Shown here piece after piece: positions 52,308 to 60,336 of a stretch of DNA of 64,000 nt. Source of the DNA: Streptomyces sp. NBC_00223 (GTDB lineage: Bacteria > Actinomycetota > Actinomycetes > Streptomycetales > Streptomycetaceae); the NCBI RefSeq assembly GCF_036199905.1, contig NZ_CP108109.1, forward strand, positions 3,829,501-3,893,500, in the 5' to 3' direction. The position numbers were made by a program, and so were the translations under genes. Positions within the stretch are counted from its first letter, which is position 1. Each line of letters begins with the position of its first letter. Under the pieces are notes generated by a model. It ran no database searches. It was given only the letters and a program-made list of their open reading frames with translations, and was not told the origin of the DNA.

Positions 52308-54053
52308 CTACCGGGCGACGGTCGGCGGCCGTACACGGGCGGCCATGATGGCCACGTCGTCCTCGTCGGCGGCCGGCGAGAGCCGTTCCACGATCCGCGC
52401 GAGCAGCGCGTCGAGCGGCCCCTCCGTGTGCGGCAGGCGCAGCCCCGCGAGCCGGGCGAGCGAGCGGTCGATGTCCTCGGTACGGCGTTCCACCAGGCCG
52501 TCGGTGTAGAGCAGCAGCGTGTCCCCGCTCCGCCAGGGCACGTACACCGTCTCGTACATGCCGCGCAGGTCGGCGCCGAGCGGCGGGCCTGGCGGCACGT
52601 CGAGCAGTTCGACCCCGCCCGCGCGGGTGACGACGGCGGGCGGCAGATGGCCCGCGCTGGCGAACCAGCAGCCGCCGCGGGCCGGGTCGGCCAGGCCCAG
52701 CAGGCAGGTCGCGGGCCGTTCGGCGCAGGCCGAGGTGAGCAGCCCGTCCATCCGGGTCAGGATGCGGTCCGGCGCGTCGCCCCGGCCCGCGACGGCCCGC
52801 AGCATCGAGCGGTACTGGCTCATCTCGACGGCCGCGCCGACCCCGTGGCCCATCACGTCGCCCATGGCGAGCAGGGTGAGCCCGCCGGGCAGCGCGACCG
52901 TGTCGAACCAGTCGCCGCCGACCAGGTCCGAGGCGCCGGCCGGCAGATAGCGGGTGGCGATGTCGATGCCGGGGTGCGGGATGGCGGGCGGCGCGGCCAG
53001 CAGGGCGCGCTGGAGCTCGACGGCGATGTCGTGCTCGCGGGTGTAGCGGCGGGCGTTGTCCAGGCTGATCGCGGCCCGGTCGGCGAGCGTGGTGGCGATG
53101 GTCACGTCCTCGTCGTCGAAGGCGGGCGAGGCACCGGCCCTGACCATGGAGACCGTGCCGATCTGGCCGCCGCGGGCGGCCAGCGGGACGATCAGCCCGG
53201 AGTGGATGCCGGCCGCGCGGTAGGCGGAGACCCGCTCGGTGTTCGGCGCGGACCGGCTCATCTCGTCGTCGGGCAGCAGATTCTGTACGACCGGGCGGCC
53301 CGTCTCCAGGCAGCGCGGGATCGCCGAGCCGCCCTGGTAGTCGACGTACTCGCCGCGCACGCCGAACGCCTTGACCTTCTCGCGCAGCGCGGGCCTGGCC
53401 GCCATCGCGGCCCGCCGCAGCCGCAGGGTGCCCGATGGTGGCGGGCGGTGGCCCTCGCGGCCGCCCATCGCCAGCACTTCGACGGTCGCGGCGTCCGCGA
53501 GCACCTCGACCAGCAGGTCGGCCAGTTCCTGGCAGGTCTGGTCCATCTCCAGGGTGGAGCCGATCCGTACGGCGGCGGCGTCCAGCAGGAGCAGGCGCTC
53601 GCGGGCGAGTTCGAGGTCGCGCCGGGTCTCGCGGTCCGCGCTGACCTCCAGGACGACCACGCCCAGGCCGAGCGTGCGGCCGCCGTCGTCCTCGATCCGG
53701 TGGTAGAGGCCCTGCCAGTAGCGCTCGGGGTGCGGGGAGGGGGCGTGGGTCTGGCCGCTGGCGACGGTCTCGCGCGGCTCGCCGTCGGCCAGCACCTGCC
53801 GCATGACGTCCTCTCCCGCGTCGATCCCCGGCAGGACCTCCCACAGCGTCCGGCCGAGGTGCGCGTCGACGGCGACGCCGTTCATCCGGGCGAGCGCGGG
53901 GTTGATGTAGACGTAGCGCAGGTCGTTGTCGAGGACGGCGATACCGGCGTCGGTGCCTTCGAGCAGGGCGTGCCACATGGGGTCGAGCGGGGGCGGCCCG
54001 GAGCAGCCGGGCCCGGGCTCGGAGCCGCCCGGGCCCGGAGGGTCGACGTGCAT
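52308..54053 (-). CDS. PAS-GAF-SpoIIE (PP2C) phosphatase
   Basis: A 581-aa cytoplasmic signalling protein. A PAS domain covers about 25-135 (AGIAVLDNDLRYVYINPALA), a GAF domain about 165-335 (LIVPLAARGGQIGTVSMVRA), and a SpoIIE/RsbU-type PP2C phosphatase about 370-575 (GGDWFDTVALPGG, LLAMGDVMGHGVGAA, CLLGLADPARGG, FASAGHLPPAV, LLLYTDGLVE). The metal-binding Asp residues of GGDWFD and GDVMGHG are present. Such proteins dephosphorylate anti-sigma-factor antagonists and control SigB-type factors, of which two are encoded at 61.9-63.7 kb. ATG at 54053. Confidence 0.92.
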   Translation of the reverse strand: MHVDPPGPGGSEPGPGCSGPPPLDPMWHALLEGTDAGIAVLDNDLRYVYINPALARMNGVAVDAHLGRTLWEVLPGIDAGEDVMRQVLADGEPRETVASGQTHAPSPHPERYWQGLYHRIEDDGGRTLGLGVVVLEVSADRETRRDLELARERLLLLDAAAVRIGSTLEMDQTCQELADLLVEVLADAATVEVLAMGGREGHRPPPSGTLRLRRAAMAARPALREKVKAFGVRGEYVDYQGGSAIPRCLETGRPVVQNLLPDDEMSRSAPNTERVSAYRAAGIHSGLIVPLAARGGQIGTVSMVRAGASPAFDDEDVTIATTLADRAAISLDNARRYTREHDIAVELQRALLAAPPAIPHPGIDIATRYLPAGASDLVGGDWFDTVALPGGLTLLAMGDVMGHGVGAAVEMSQYRSMLRAVAGRGDAPDRILTRMDGLLTSACAERPATCLLGLADPARGGCWFASAGHLPPAVVTRAGGVELLDVPPGPPLGADLRGMYETVYVPWRSGDTLLLYTDGLVERRTEDIDRSLARLAGLRLPHTEGPLDALLARIVERLSPAADEDDVAIMAARVRPPTVAR

Positions 54054-54262
54054 CGGGCGTCCCTTCCTCGCGGACCGGCGGCCGGCGCGCCGGGAGTACG
54101 TACGCGCTTCGTACGTTCCACAGTGCCCGCAGCGCCACGAATCGGCGATTCCAGCACCCCCTCCCGCCCCGCAACCCCGGGCCCGCGAGCCATTCGCCGT
54201 TCCGCCACCACCCGCGCGCGAGCGCAGGGACGTAGCGGGGCGGTCCGGATCGGGGCTCGGGG

Positions 54263-54432
54263 CACGAAGGCAGCGAGGGCGGGCGTTACGCAGGCCTTCG
54301 CTGGCGCGTGTCGGAGCGTCGGATGCCTGGGGTGCGGGGGCCCAAGGCACAAGGGCAGCGAGGGCGGGCGTTCCGCAGGCCTTCGCTGGCGCGTGTCGGA
54401 GCGTCGGATGCCTGGGGTGCGGGGGCCGGGGG
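54263..54432. repeat. 85-bp tandem duplication in a gene-free gap
   Basis: The block with CAGCGAGGGCGGGCGTTACG and CGTGTCGGAGCGTCGGATGC (54271 onwards) recurs from 54356 with one or two changes. The rest of 54054-54462 contains no gene. The duplication lies just downstream of the stop of the DUF5994-like gene and upstream of the phosphatase gene, both on the minus strand. Confidence 0.85.
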
Positions 54433-54462
54433 ATCGGGCGGAGGTCCGCTGGCGGGGCGGGG

Positions 54463-54864
54463 TTACATGCGGACGGCCGCGCCGGCCAGGACGCGGCGGG
54501 CGCGGAGCGGGTTTGTCTCCGGGGCCACCACGACCAGGTCGCAGCGCCCGACGCCCGGGCACAGCAGACAGACCGTGTCGCCGCGCCCACCCGCCGCCGA
54601 CCGGCTGATCCGCAGCGTGTGCCCGCCGAGCACCATCGCCGACCTGCCCTCCAGCCATTCGGCGGAGTCCAGCGTGATGTGCGTGATCCGCCCCCACCGC
54701 CCGTCGAGGGCGGCGAGCAGCGGCGGGATCTCCTTCGCCGGGTCCCGGGTCCGCGGCCACCACGCGCCGTCGATCCGTACCGGTCCGCCGCCGGGCCGCA
54801 CCAGGGAGAGCCGGGCCGGAGGCCCGTCCCACTGGGGCAGCGTGCAGGAGGAGTGCGCGCTCAT
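54463..54864 (-). CDS. DUF5994-like protein
   Basis: A 133-aa soluble protein with the pattern DGAWWPRTRDPAKEIPPLLA, WGRITHITLDSAEWLEG and a C-terminal GRCDLVVVAPETNPLRARR. It is clearly related to the protein at 55616-56179 (DGAWWPRSRD..., WPRITRVSVNPAHWPD), so this small operon holds two paralogues. DUF5994 is my family assignment; the function is unknown. Its ATG overlaps the preceding stop (ATGA). Confidence 0.75.
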   Translation of the reverse strand: MSAHSSCTLPQWDGPPARLSLVRPGGGPVRIDGAWWPRTRDPAKEIPPLLAALDGRWGRITHITLDSAEWLEGRSAMVLGGHTLRISRSAAGGRGDTVCLLCPGVGRCDLVVVAPETNPLRARRVLAGAAVRM

Positions 54865-55265
54865 GTGCGGGGCCTGTCTCCGGACGTGTCGTCCGGCTCG
54901 GTGGACCGGGGCGGTGTCGCGGCCCCGTGCGTACGGCCACGACCGCGGCCGCGGTCCTGCTCGCCGCCGACCAGCCGCAGCTGGAACGGCCCCGACGCCT
55001 CGGGGATGTGCACCGTGTCCACGGTGAGGGACAACCGGGTGCCGTCACCCGTACCGCCGGCCGGACGGCCGCCCTGCTCCGCCACGGCGAACCGCAGCCG
55101 CAGCACTTCGGCGATCATGCGAGCCGTCTCGGCGCTCGCGGCGACGATCCGGACCTCGGCGAAGCCCGGCGCGGGCAGCGACTCCCGCACCTCGACCTCG
55201 CCCCCGGCCCCGACCGTGCCCGCGCCGGACGCGTCCGCCTCCGGGCCCGCCTCCGCGCCTGTCAC
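54861..55265 (-). CDS. Hypothetical protein between the DUF5994 genes
   Basis: 134 aa from GTG 55265, which follows GAAGGGCGG. It has one alpha/beta unit (EVEVRESLPAPGFAEVRIV, AASAETARMIAEVLRLRFAV, TRLSLTVDTVHIP) and a charged, Arg/Gly-rich tail. Family not recognised. It overlaps both neighbours by 4 nt, so all four genes at 54463-56179 are probably translated together. Confidence 0.6.
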   Translation of the reverse strand: MTGAEAGPEADASGAGTVGAGGEVEVRESLPAPGFAEVRIVAASAETARMIAEVLRLRFAVAEQGGRPAGGTGDGTRLSLTVDTVHIPEASGPFQLRLVGGEQDRGRGRGRTHGAATPPRSTEPDDTSGDRPRT

Positions 55266-55570
55266 GTACGTCCGCCCTTCGCGGCGCCACGCCCGTGCCC
55301 GTACCCGTGCCCGCGCGCGGCCCGGCGGCGCTGACTCGACCGCCCCCGCCCGCCGTCGCGGTGGTCCCGTCGGGTCCCCGCGACCTCGTCCGCGCGGTCC
55401 GCGGGCGGCGTCTCGGCCCGCCCGGCCGTACGGTCCCCCGCGCCCGGCGCCGTACGGCTGTAGCGGAAGGCCGCGATGCGCTCGTCGTGCTGTCCGTTGA
55501 GCCGATTGATCAGCAGGACGCCCACGCTGATCAGTCCGAGGATCACCAGGACGGTGACGAAGTTCTGCAT
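55262..55570 (-). CDS. Small single-pass membrane protein
   Basis: A 102-aa protein with an N-terminal helix (FVTVLVILGLISVGVLLINR, about 4-23) followed by a polar, Arg/Gly/His-rich cytoplasmic tail (GHGYGHGRG). ATG at 55570. The gene is 45 nt downstream of the DUF5994-like gene and overlaps the next one by 4 nt. Unknown role. Confidence 0.6.
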   Translation of the reverse strand: MQNFVTVLVILGLISVGVLLINRLNGQHDERIAAFRYSRTAPGAGDRTAGRAETPPADRADEVAGTRRDHRDGGRGRSSQRRRAARGHGYGHGRGAAKGGRT

Positions 55571-55615
55571 GATGCATCAAGTCCCTTCGCGCGAAGGTGC
55601 GTTGCCATGCGGATC

Positions 55616-56179
55616 TCAGGCCGCCGCGGCGCTGACGGACGCCGGACCCACCGGGCCGTCCGACCCTGCCCCCTGCCGTGCCATCAGCGCGCGCACGGTG
55701 AGCCTGTTGCCGGGATCGGCCGCCGCGTCCATCAGCCGGACGGCGTCGAGCTCGGGCGTGAGCGGCGGCACGACCAGCAGATTCCAGCGTTCCGAGCGGT
55801 ACGAGAGCAGCAGCAGCTCGTTCGGGTCGAGCTGGGTCGTGAACCAGCCGACGTACAGCCGCCGCCCGCCGACCGGCAGCTTCGCCGGGATGTCGGGCCA
55901 GTGCGCCGGGTTGACCGAGACCCGGGTGATCCTCGGCCAGTACGGGTCGAGCGCGCCGACCAGCGCGGGCAGTTCGACGCGGAGGTCGCGCGAGCGCGGC
56001 CACCAGGCGCCGTCCAGCAGCCCGGAATCGTTCATGCCACGACCGGGTCGTGTGCTCAGCGGTGAGAGCTGGAAGCGGACCTCGCCGTCCGAACGGGGAC
56101 CCGCGAGACCGGGCGGGTGGACCAAGGGACCGGTGATCGGGTGAACCACCGGATCGTCGGTCGAGTGCATCGGGTACAT
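55616..56179 (-). CDS. DUF5994-like protein, longer paralogue
   Basis: A 187-aa soluble protein. The shared core lies at about 55-135 (LLDGAWWPRSRDLRVELPAL, WPRITRVSVNPAHWPDIPAK, VGWFTTQLDPNELLLLSY). A helical extension (AVRLMDAAADPGNRLTVRAL) is missing in the shorter paralogue at 54463. Start ATG 56179, or the second Met at 56170. First gene of the small operon; the upstream gap to 56545 contains its promoter, which I cannot pinpoint. Confidence 0.75.
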   Translation of the reverse strand: MYPMHSTDDPVVHPITGPLVHPPGLAGPRSDGEVRFQLSPLSTRPGRGMNDSGLLDGAWWPRSRDLRVELPALVGALDPYWPRITRVSVNPAHWPDIPAKLPVGGRRLYVGWFTTQLDPNELLLLSYRSERWNLLVVPPLTPELDAVRLMDAAADPGNRLTVRALMARQGAGSDGPVGPASVSAAAA

Positions 56180-56533
56180 GGCGCGGACCCATCCCCGGGC
56201 CCGCGTACCTGAGGCCCGGTGCCGTCATTCGCCGCGAACGACGCCGACGCAGCTGCCGGTGTGCGAAAAGCCCTCGGTGGTTGAACCCTACTCCTGCCGG
56301 GTCCCGGTCACCCCCGGCGTACGGCCTGCGCCGGAACCCCGACCGACGGTACCCACGCCGGCGGTCCGGCCCCGAAGCACCGGCGCGCTGGTACCGCTGT
56401 GGCCTGCGGTACGGCTGCGCGTCGACCGCCGGGGCGCACTTCGCTCCGCACCGGCTTCCGATTCGTACGACTATGCGGCCTTTGCTCCTCAGCCGCCCCG
56501 GTGCCGCTGCTGCGCCCGGACAAGCTGGGCCGG

Positions 56534-56539
56534 TAGGCT
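56534..56539 (+). promoter_or_regulatory. -10 element TAGGCT, leaderless type
   Basis: TAGGCT ends 6 nt before the GTG at 56546, so transcription would begin at the start codon itself. No Shine-Dalgarno sequence is present. The rest of the 56180-56545 gap contains no gene. Confidence 0.55.
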
Positions 56540-56545
56540 TTCCGT

Positions 56546-56842
56546 GTGATCTTCAAGCGCATCGGAAACGGGCGGCCGTACCCGGACCACGGCCGGGTGA
56601 GCACGCGTGAGTGGGCGGACGTCGCCCCCCGTCCCGTGCGGCTGGACCAGTTGGTGACCACCAAGGGACAGCTCGACCTGGAGACACTTCTGGCCGAGGA
56701 TTCCACGTTCTACGGCGATCTGTTCGCCCATGTCGTGAAATGGCAGGGCGACCTCTATTTGGAGGACGGCCTGCACCGGGCGGTGAGAGCCGCGCTCCAG
56801 CAGCGCCAAGTGCTCCACGCCCGGGTCCTGGAGATGGACTGA
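56546..56842 (+). CDS. Conserved small protein (often labelled VapB-family)
   Basis: A 98-aa protein, MIFKRIGNGRPYPDHG..., with the well-kept block RLDQLVTTKGQLDLETLLAE, DSTFYGDLFAHVVKWQGDLY, LEDGLHRAVRAALQQR. I recall nearly identical proteins in many streptomycetes, sometimes annotated as VapB-type antitoxin. There is no toxin gene beside it, so a toxin-antitoxin role is doubtful. It is 21 nt upstream of the LytR_C protein gene. A -10 box at 56534-56539 suggests leaderless translation. Confidence 0.75.
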   Translation: MIFKRIGNGRPYPDHGRVSTREWADVAPRPVRLDQLVTTKGQLDLETLLAEDSTFYGDLFAHVVKWQGDLYLEDGLHRAVRAALQQRQVLHARVLEMD

Positions 56843-56851
56843 CAATCCGCT

Positions 56852-56857
56852 TACGCT
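56852..56857 (+). promoter_or_regulatory. -10 element TACGCT, leaderless type
   Basis: TACGCT ends 6 nt before ATG 56864. It would give the LytR_C gene its own leaderless start in addition to read-through from the small upstream gene. Confidence 0.5.
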
Positions 56858-56863
56858 GCGCTC

Positions 56864-57541
56864 ATGAGCATGCTGACTCCCCCCGGAATGGGCGGGAAGT
56901 ACCGGGTGACGGGGACCACGTACCCGAGGATGCGCCCGCCCAAGCGGCGTGGCCGCATCGTGGCGGCCACGGTCGCCTCGGTCGTCGTCCTCGGTCTCTT
57001 CGGCTGGGGGGCGCTGCAGCTTGTCGATGTCTTCTCCGGCAACGACACCGTCGACACGAAGGCCAACGGCGCCCCGCAGAACCGTCCCACCTGCAGACCC
57101 GCGCCCACCCCGAAGCACACCGGTAAACCGGCCCCGCTGCCGCAGCCGGCCAGGGTGACGCTCAATGTGTACAACGCCACACCACGCGGCGGCCTGGCCA
57201 AGTCCACCGCCGACGAGTTGGCCAGGCGCGGCTTCAAGGTCGCCAAGTTCGCCAACGCGCCGACCGGCTACGACAACAAGGTGAACGAGTCGGCGCTGCT
57301 GGTCGCCGGGCCGGGCGGCGAGGCTGCGGCGCGCGAGGCCGGTACCCAGGTGACGGGCTCGACCGTGAAGATCGACCCGAAGCGCAAGGGCGACAGCGTC
57401 GATCTGATGATCGGTACGGCCTTCACCAAGCTGGCCGCTCCGGCGGAGGTGGCCAAGGCCCGGGTGATCGCGGCCAACCCGCCGCCGGCGAAGCCGGTGT
57501 GCGAGACGACGGGCGCGAGCCCGTCGGCGGCGGCCCGCTGA
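56864..57541 (+). CDS. LytR_C domain membrane protein
   Basis: A 225-aa protein with a basic N-terminus, one transmembrane helix (IVAATVASVVVLGLFGWGAL, about 31-50), a proline-rich spacer and an extracytoplasmic LytR C-terminal-type domain (about 98-195: RVTLNVYNATPRGGLAKSTA, DELARRGFKVAKFANAP, SVDLMIGTAFTKLA). LytR_C domains occur with LCP cell-wall ligases; here the domain stands alone, so it may assist attachment of wall polymers. Confidence 0.85.
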   Translation: MSMLTPPGMGGKYRVTGTTYPRMRPPKRRGRIVAATVASVVVLGLFGWGALQLVDVFSGNDTVDTKANGAPQNRPTCRPAPTPKHTGKPAPLPQPARVTLNVYNATPRGGLAKSTADELARRGFKVAKFANAPTGYDNKVNESALLVAGPGGEAAAREAGTQVTGSTVKIDPKRKGDSVDLMIGTAFTKLAAPAEVAKARVIAANPPPAKPVCETTGASPSAAAR

Positions 57542-57775
57542 GGCATACGGCGGGGGCGGCGCGCTGAGGCGTACGGCGGGGGCGCCTCGGCGTTTCCCCC
57601 GCCGGCCCGCGGCCGCGCCGGCGCCCGGGCCCCCGTACGCGCGGCTCGCCGGGAGCCGGTCCCGCACCCGCCGGCCGGCGGTCCCGTACGGACCTGACCG
57701 CAGCGCCGCTCGCCGGGAGCAGGTCCCATACGGACCTGCCCGCCGTCCCGTACCCGCCGCGGCGGGAGCCTCCCG

Positions 57776-58411
57776 CTACCCGGCCGTCCCGTAGAGCCGG
57801 TCGCCCGCGTCGCCGAGGCCCGGGACGATGAAGCCCTGCTCGTTGAGCCGCTCGTCGACCGCGGCGGTGACCACGGTGACCGGCTGGCCGGCCAGCTCGC
57901 GTTCCATCACCTCGACGCCCTCCGGCGCCGCGAGCAGGCACAGCGCGGTCACGTCGTCGGCGCCGCGCTCGATCAGCAGGCGGATGGCCGCCACCAGGGT
58001 GCCGCCGGTCGCCAGCATCGGGTCGACCACGTACACCTGCCGCCCGGACAGGTCGTCCGGCATCCGGGTGGCGTAGGTCGTCGCCTCCAGGGTCTGCTCG
58101 TCCCTGACCATGCCCAGGAAGCCCACCTCGGCGGTCGGCAGCAGCCGCACCATGCCGTCGAGCATGCCGAGCCCGGCCCGCAGGATCGGCACCACCAGCG
58201 GGCGCGGGTGGGAGAGCCGTACCCCGGTGGTCGGGCCGACGGGCGTGCGGATGTCGACCTGCTCGGTCCTGACGTCCCGGGTCGCCTCATAGGCGAGCAG
58301 GGTGACCAGCTCGTCGGCGAGCCGGCGGAAGGTCGGCGAGTCGGTGCGCTCGTCGCGCAGGGTGGTGAGCTTGTGCGCGACCAGGGGGTGGTCGACAACG
58401 TGGAGACGCAT
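57776..58411 (-). CDS. upp: Uracil phosphoribosyltransferase
   Basis: A 211-aa cytoplasmic enzyme making UMP from uracil and PRPP (pyrimidine salvage). [20 protein letters not shown] is the usual start. Also present are [19 protein letters not shown], the PRPP-binding loop [11 protein letters not shown] and the uracil-binding end [20 protein letters not shown]. There is no Shine-Dalgarno before ATG 58411; a -10 box 7 nt upstream suggests a leaderless message. Confidence 0.96.
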   Translation of the reverse strand: MRLHVVDHPLVAHKLTTLRDERTDSPTFRRLADELVTLLAYEATRDVRTEQVDIRTPVGPTTGVRLSHPRPLVVPILRAGLGMLDGMVRLLPTAEVGFLGMVRDEQTLEATTYATRMPDDLSGRQVYVVDPMLATGGTLVAAIRLLIERGADDVTALCLLAAPEGVEVMERELAGQPVTVVTAAVDERLNEQGFIVPGLGDAGDRLYGTAG

Positions 58412-58418
58412 GGGCACG

Positions 58419-58424
58419 ACTGTA
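58419..58424 (-). promoter_or_regulatory. -10 element of upp, leaderless type
   Basis: On the minus strand TACAGT (58424-58419) ends 7 nt before the upp ATG. That spacing puts the transcription start at or one base before the start codon. Confidence 0.55.
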
Positions 58425-58570
58425 TCCGCCGCGCGCGACAGCGTGCCCCGGGCGGTCGCCCGCGCACCTTCTGGGCGCGGAGTGGGGTAAACCGCGCGAA
58501 CGAGGGAAACTGATCCCGTACACCCCGGTGTACCTCCCGGGCGAAGCGAACCGCGGGGACGGTGGCCCAT

Positions 58571-58783
58571 ATGGCGGACAGAACCGACGCGAACGGCGGC
58601 GGACGCGGCGACCGGACGGGGCCGGGCGCCCTGGACGACCGGGAGCAGGAGCGGCGCCGCAAGCGGGCGGTCTTCCTCAGCGAGCTCAACGAGGCCAAGG
58701 CGCTGCGCGAGCGGGTCCAGCCCCGACGCGCCCGGGCGGCCCGGATGCGGCAGCAGATGCGGATGCGCACCTTCCGCTGGTGA
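58571..58783 (+). CDS. Small basic protein
   Basis: 70 aa from ATG 58571 (GTG 58562 would add three residues). It is very rich in Arg and in charged residues: [49 protein letters not shown]. It is probably helical and could bind nucleic acid. No family recognised. Confidence 0.6.
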   Translation: MADRTDANGGGRGDRTGPGALDDREQERRRKRAVFLSELNEAKALRERVQPRRARAARMRQQMRMRTFRW

Positions 58784-59106
58784 CCGGCTCGCGCCCCGCT
58801 CGTGCGGGCCGCGCGCCCACCGGAGGCGAACCGCCAGCGCCGGGCCCTGTCTTGCACAGGCCCTGTGTGAGCACTGTGTAACCGCTGTGTGGCGGTCGGG
58901 TGACCGGACGGGCCGACCGGCCGACCCCCAGGAGCGCGGTTTTCCGGGAAAGTGACGAAGACCTGGCACGTCGCGGTGCCGAAGACCCTTCGCAACGCCC
59001 TGGTTTCTGCCACGATGCCGAGTGGGCGGGGTCTTCATGAACCCTCATGACTTCGCAAGGCGGCCTCGCCCGGTCCGGACGGCCTGAGACCTGTGGGAGA
59101 GTCACG
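58784..59106. other. Gap upstream of the tadA group
   Basis: 323 nt without a gene. The element GGCCCTGT occurs twice around CTTGCACA (58840-58870), and TGTGT-rich steps follow (58864-58895). No sure promoter could be named. Confidence 0.4.
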
Positions 59107-59646
59107 GTGTACTTCGCCGCACTGCTCGCGCGCACCGAGGACGGTTGGCAAGCGAGCGAACCCGATCTCGACGATGTGGAAACCCTCGCCGATCTGAGTG
59201 ATCTGGCCCGCGCGGCCGGCGAGGAGGAGGAAACGGTTCTGGTCTTCATCGAGCAGGAGGACGCCTGGTTCGGCGTCATCCGGGTCGACGGTGAAGAGGA
59301 TCCCAGGATCTATGTGTCCGACGCGGCGGCGGCCGCCCGCAGTTCGTACGGGGAGATTCTGCTCACCGACGAAGTGCTGGGCCGCGACCCGGAGGACCTC
59401 GACGACCTGGTCGACCTCGACGGCACCGAGGACGGCGACAACGACGACACGCTGGATTCCGTGGCCGGCCCCTCCGAGGACCATGTGCCGGTCGGCCCCC
59501 TGGGTGACACCGAGATCCTCACGGACCTCGGCATGGGCACCCCGGAACTGCTGGAGCTCAGCGGCGACGGGGCGCTGACCGGCGAGGCGCTCGGTGAGAT
59601 CGCCGAGGCGCTGGGCTGCGCCGACGTACTGGAGGCGGTCCGCTGA
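59107..59646 (+). CDS. tRNA adenosine deaminase-associated protein
   Basis: A 179-aa acidic protein. The N-terminal part (VYFAALLARTEDGWQASEPD, LDDVETLADLSDLARAAGEE) and the strand VLVFIEQEDAWFGVIRVDGE are typical of the actinomycete family always found upstream of tadA. A long Asp/Glu stretch (DPEDLDDLVDLDGTEDGDND) follows. GTG 59107 was chosen over the upstream ATG 59047 because GGGAGAG lies directly before it. It may assist TadA; there is no experimental basis that I know of. Confidence 0.85.
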   Translation: MYFAALLARTEDGWQASEPDLDDVETLADLSDLARAAGEEEETVLVFIEQEDAWFGVIRVDGEEDPRIYVSDAAAAARSSYGEILLTDEVLGRDPEDLDDLVDLDGTEDGDNDDTLDSVAGPSEDHVPVGPLGDTEILTDLGMGTPELLELSGDGALTGEALGEIAEALGCADVLEAVR

Positions 59647-59705
59647 CGCCACTCGAACCGCTGCCCCCGACCGGGGACCCCGTCCGCGACCCCTGGGCGC
59701 CCGCG

Positions 59706-60140
59706 ATGCGGCTCGCCCTGGCGGAGGCCGAGCACGCCCCGCTCACCGGTGACGTACCGGTGGGCGCGGTCGTGCTGGGCCCCGACGGGACGGTGCTGGC
59801 CCGCGCCCGCAACGAACGCGAGGCCACCGGCGACCCCACGGCCCACGCGGAGGTGCTGGCCATCCGCCGCGCGGCCGAGGCCGTCGGTGAGTGGCGGCTG
59901 ACCGGCTGCACCCTCGCGGTCACCCTGGAGCCCTGCACGATGTGCGCGGGCGCCATCGTCCTGTCCCGCCTCGACCGGGTGGTCTACGGAGCCGCCGATC
60001 CCAAGGCCGGCGCCGCCGGGTCCCTGTGGGACGTGGTCCGCGACCGCCGCCTCAACCACCGTCCCGAAGTGATCGCCGGCGTCCTCCCCGCCCCCTCCGC
60101 CGCCCTCCTCGGCCACTTCTTCCGTCCGAACGATTTCTGA
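59706..60140 (+). CDS. tadA: tRNA-specific adenosine deaminase
   Basis: A 144-aa zinc enzyme converting A34 to inosine in tRNA-Arg(ACG). With ATG 59706 the zinc ligands are H47 (TAHAEVLA), C77 and C80 (PCTMCAGA), and the catalytic base is E49. This ATG has no Shine-Dalgarno. In the same frame the sequence is open back to a CTG at 59643 that overlaps the previous TGA and is preceded by GGAGG, giving 21 more residues (TPLEPLPPTGDPVRDP...). So the real start may be the rare codon CTG. Confidence 0.93.
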   Translation: MRLALAEAEHAPLTGDVPVGAVVLGPDGTVLARARNEREATGDPTAHAEVLAIRRAAEAVGEWRLTGCTLAVTLEPCTMCAGAIVLSRLDRVVYGAADPKAGAAGSLWDVVRDRRLNHRPEVIAGVLPAPSAALLGHFFRPNDF

Positions 60141-60164
60141 CCACGCCCCGCGGTGGGCTAGGAT
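60137..60164 (+). promoter_or_regulatory. Promoter of the tRNA gene
   Basis: CTGACC (60137-60142) and TAGGAT (60159-60164) are separated by 16 nt. The -10 box ends 7 nt before the first base of the tRNA. The -35 overlaps the tadA stop codon. Confidence 0.55.
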
Positions 60165-60171
60165 CTCTCTC

Positions 60172-60258
60172 GGTAGCGTGTCCGAGTGGCCTAAGGAGCA
60201 CGCCTCGAAAGCGTGTGTGGGGGCAACTCCACCGTGGGTTCAAATCCCACCGCTACCG
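60172..60258 (+). tRNA. tRNA-Ser (anticodon CGA)
   Basis: An 87-nt class II tRNA. The acceptor stem is GGTAGCG / CGCTACC with discriminator G60258. The anticodon arm CACGC-CTCGAAA-GCGTG gives anticodon CGA, reading UCG serine codons. The long variable arm (GTGGGGGCAACTCCAC) and the T-arm GTGGG-TTCAAAT-CCCAC are complete. CCA is not encoded. Confidence 0.97.
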
Positions 60259-60336
60259 CTCTCAGCAGTGGGAACGCCCGTCTACTCCTCCGAGTCAGGC
60301 GGGCGTTTCCGCGTTCGCGCTCCCGCGGGGTGAGGT

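Noticed and set aside
56546-56842. VapB antitoxin of a toxin-antitoxin module
   Set aside because: No PIN-domain toxin or other small partner lies next to it; the neighbour encodes a LytR_C protein.
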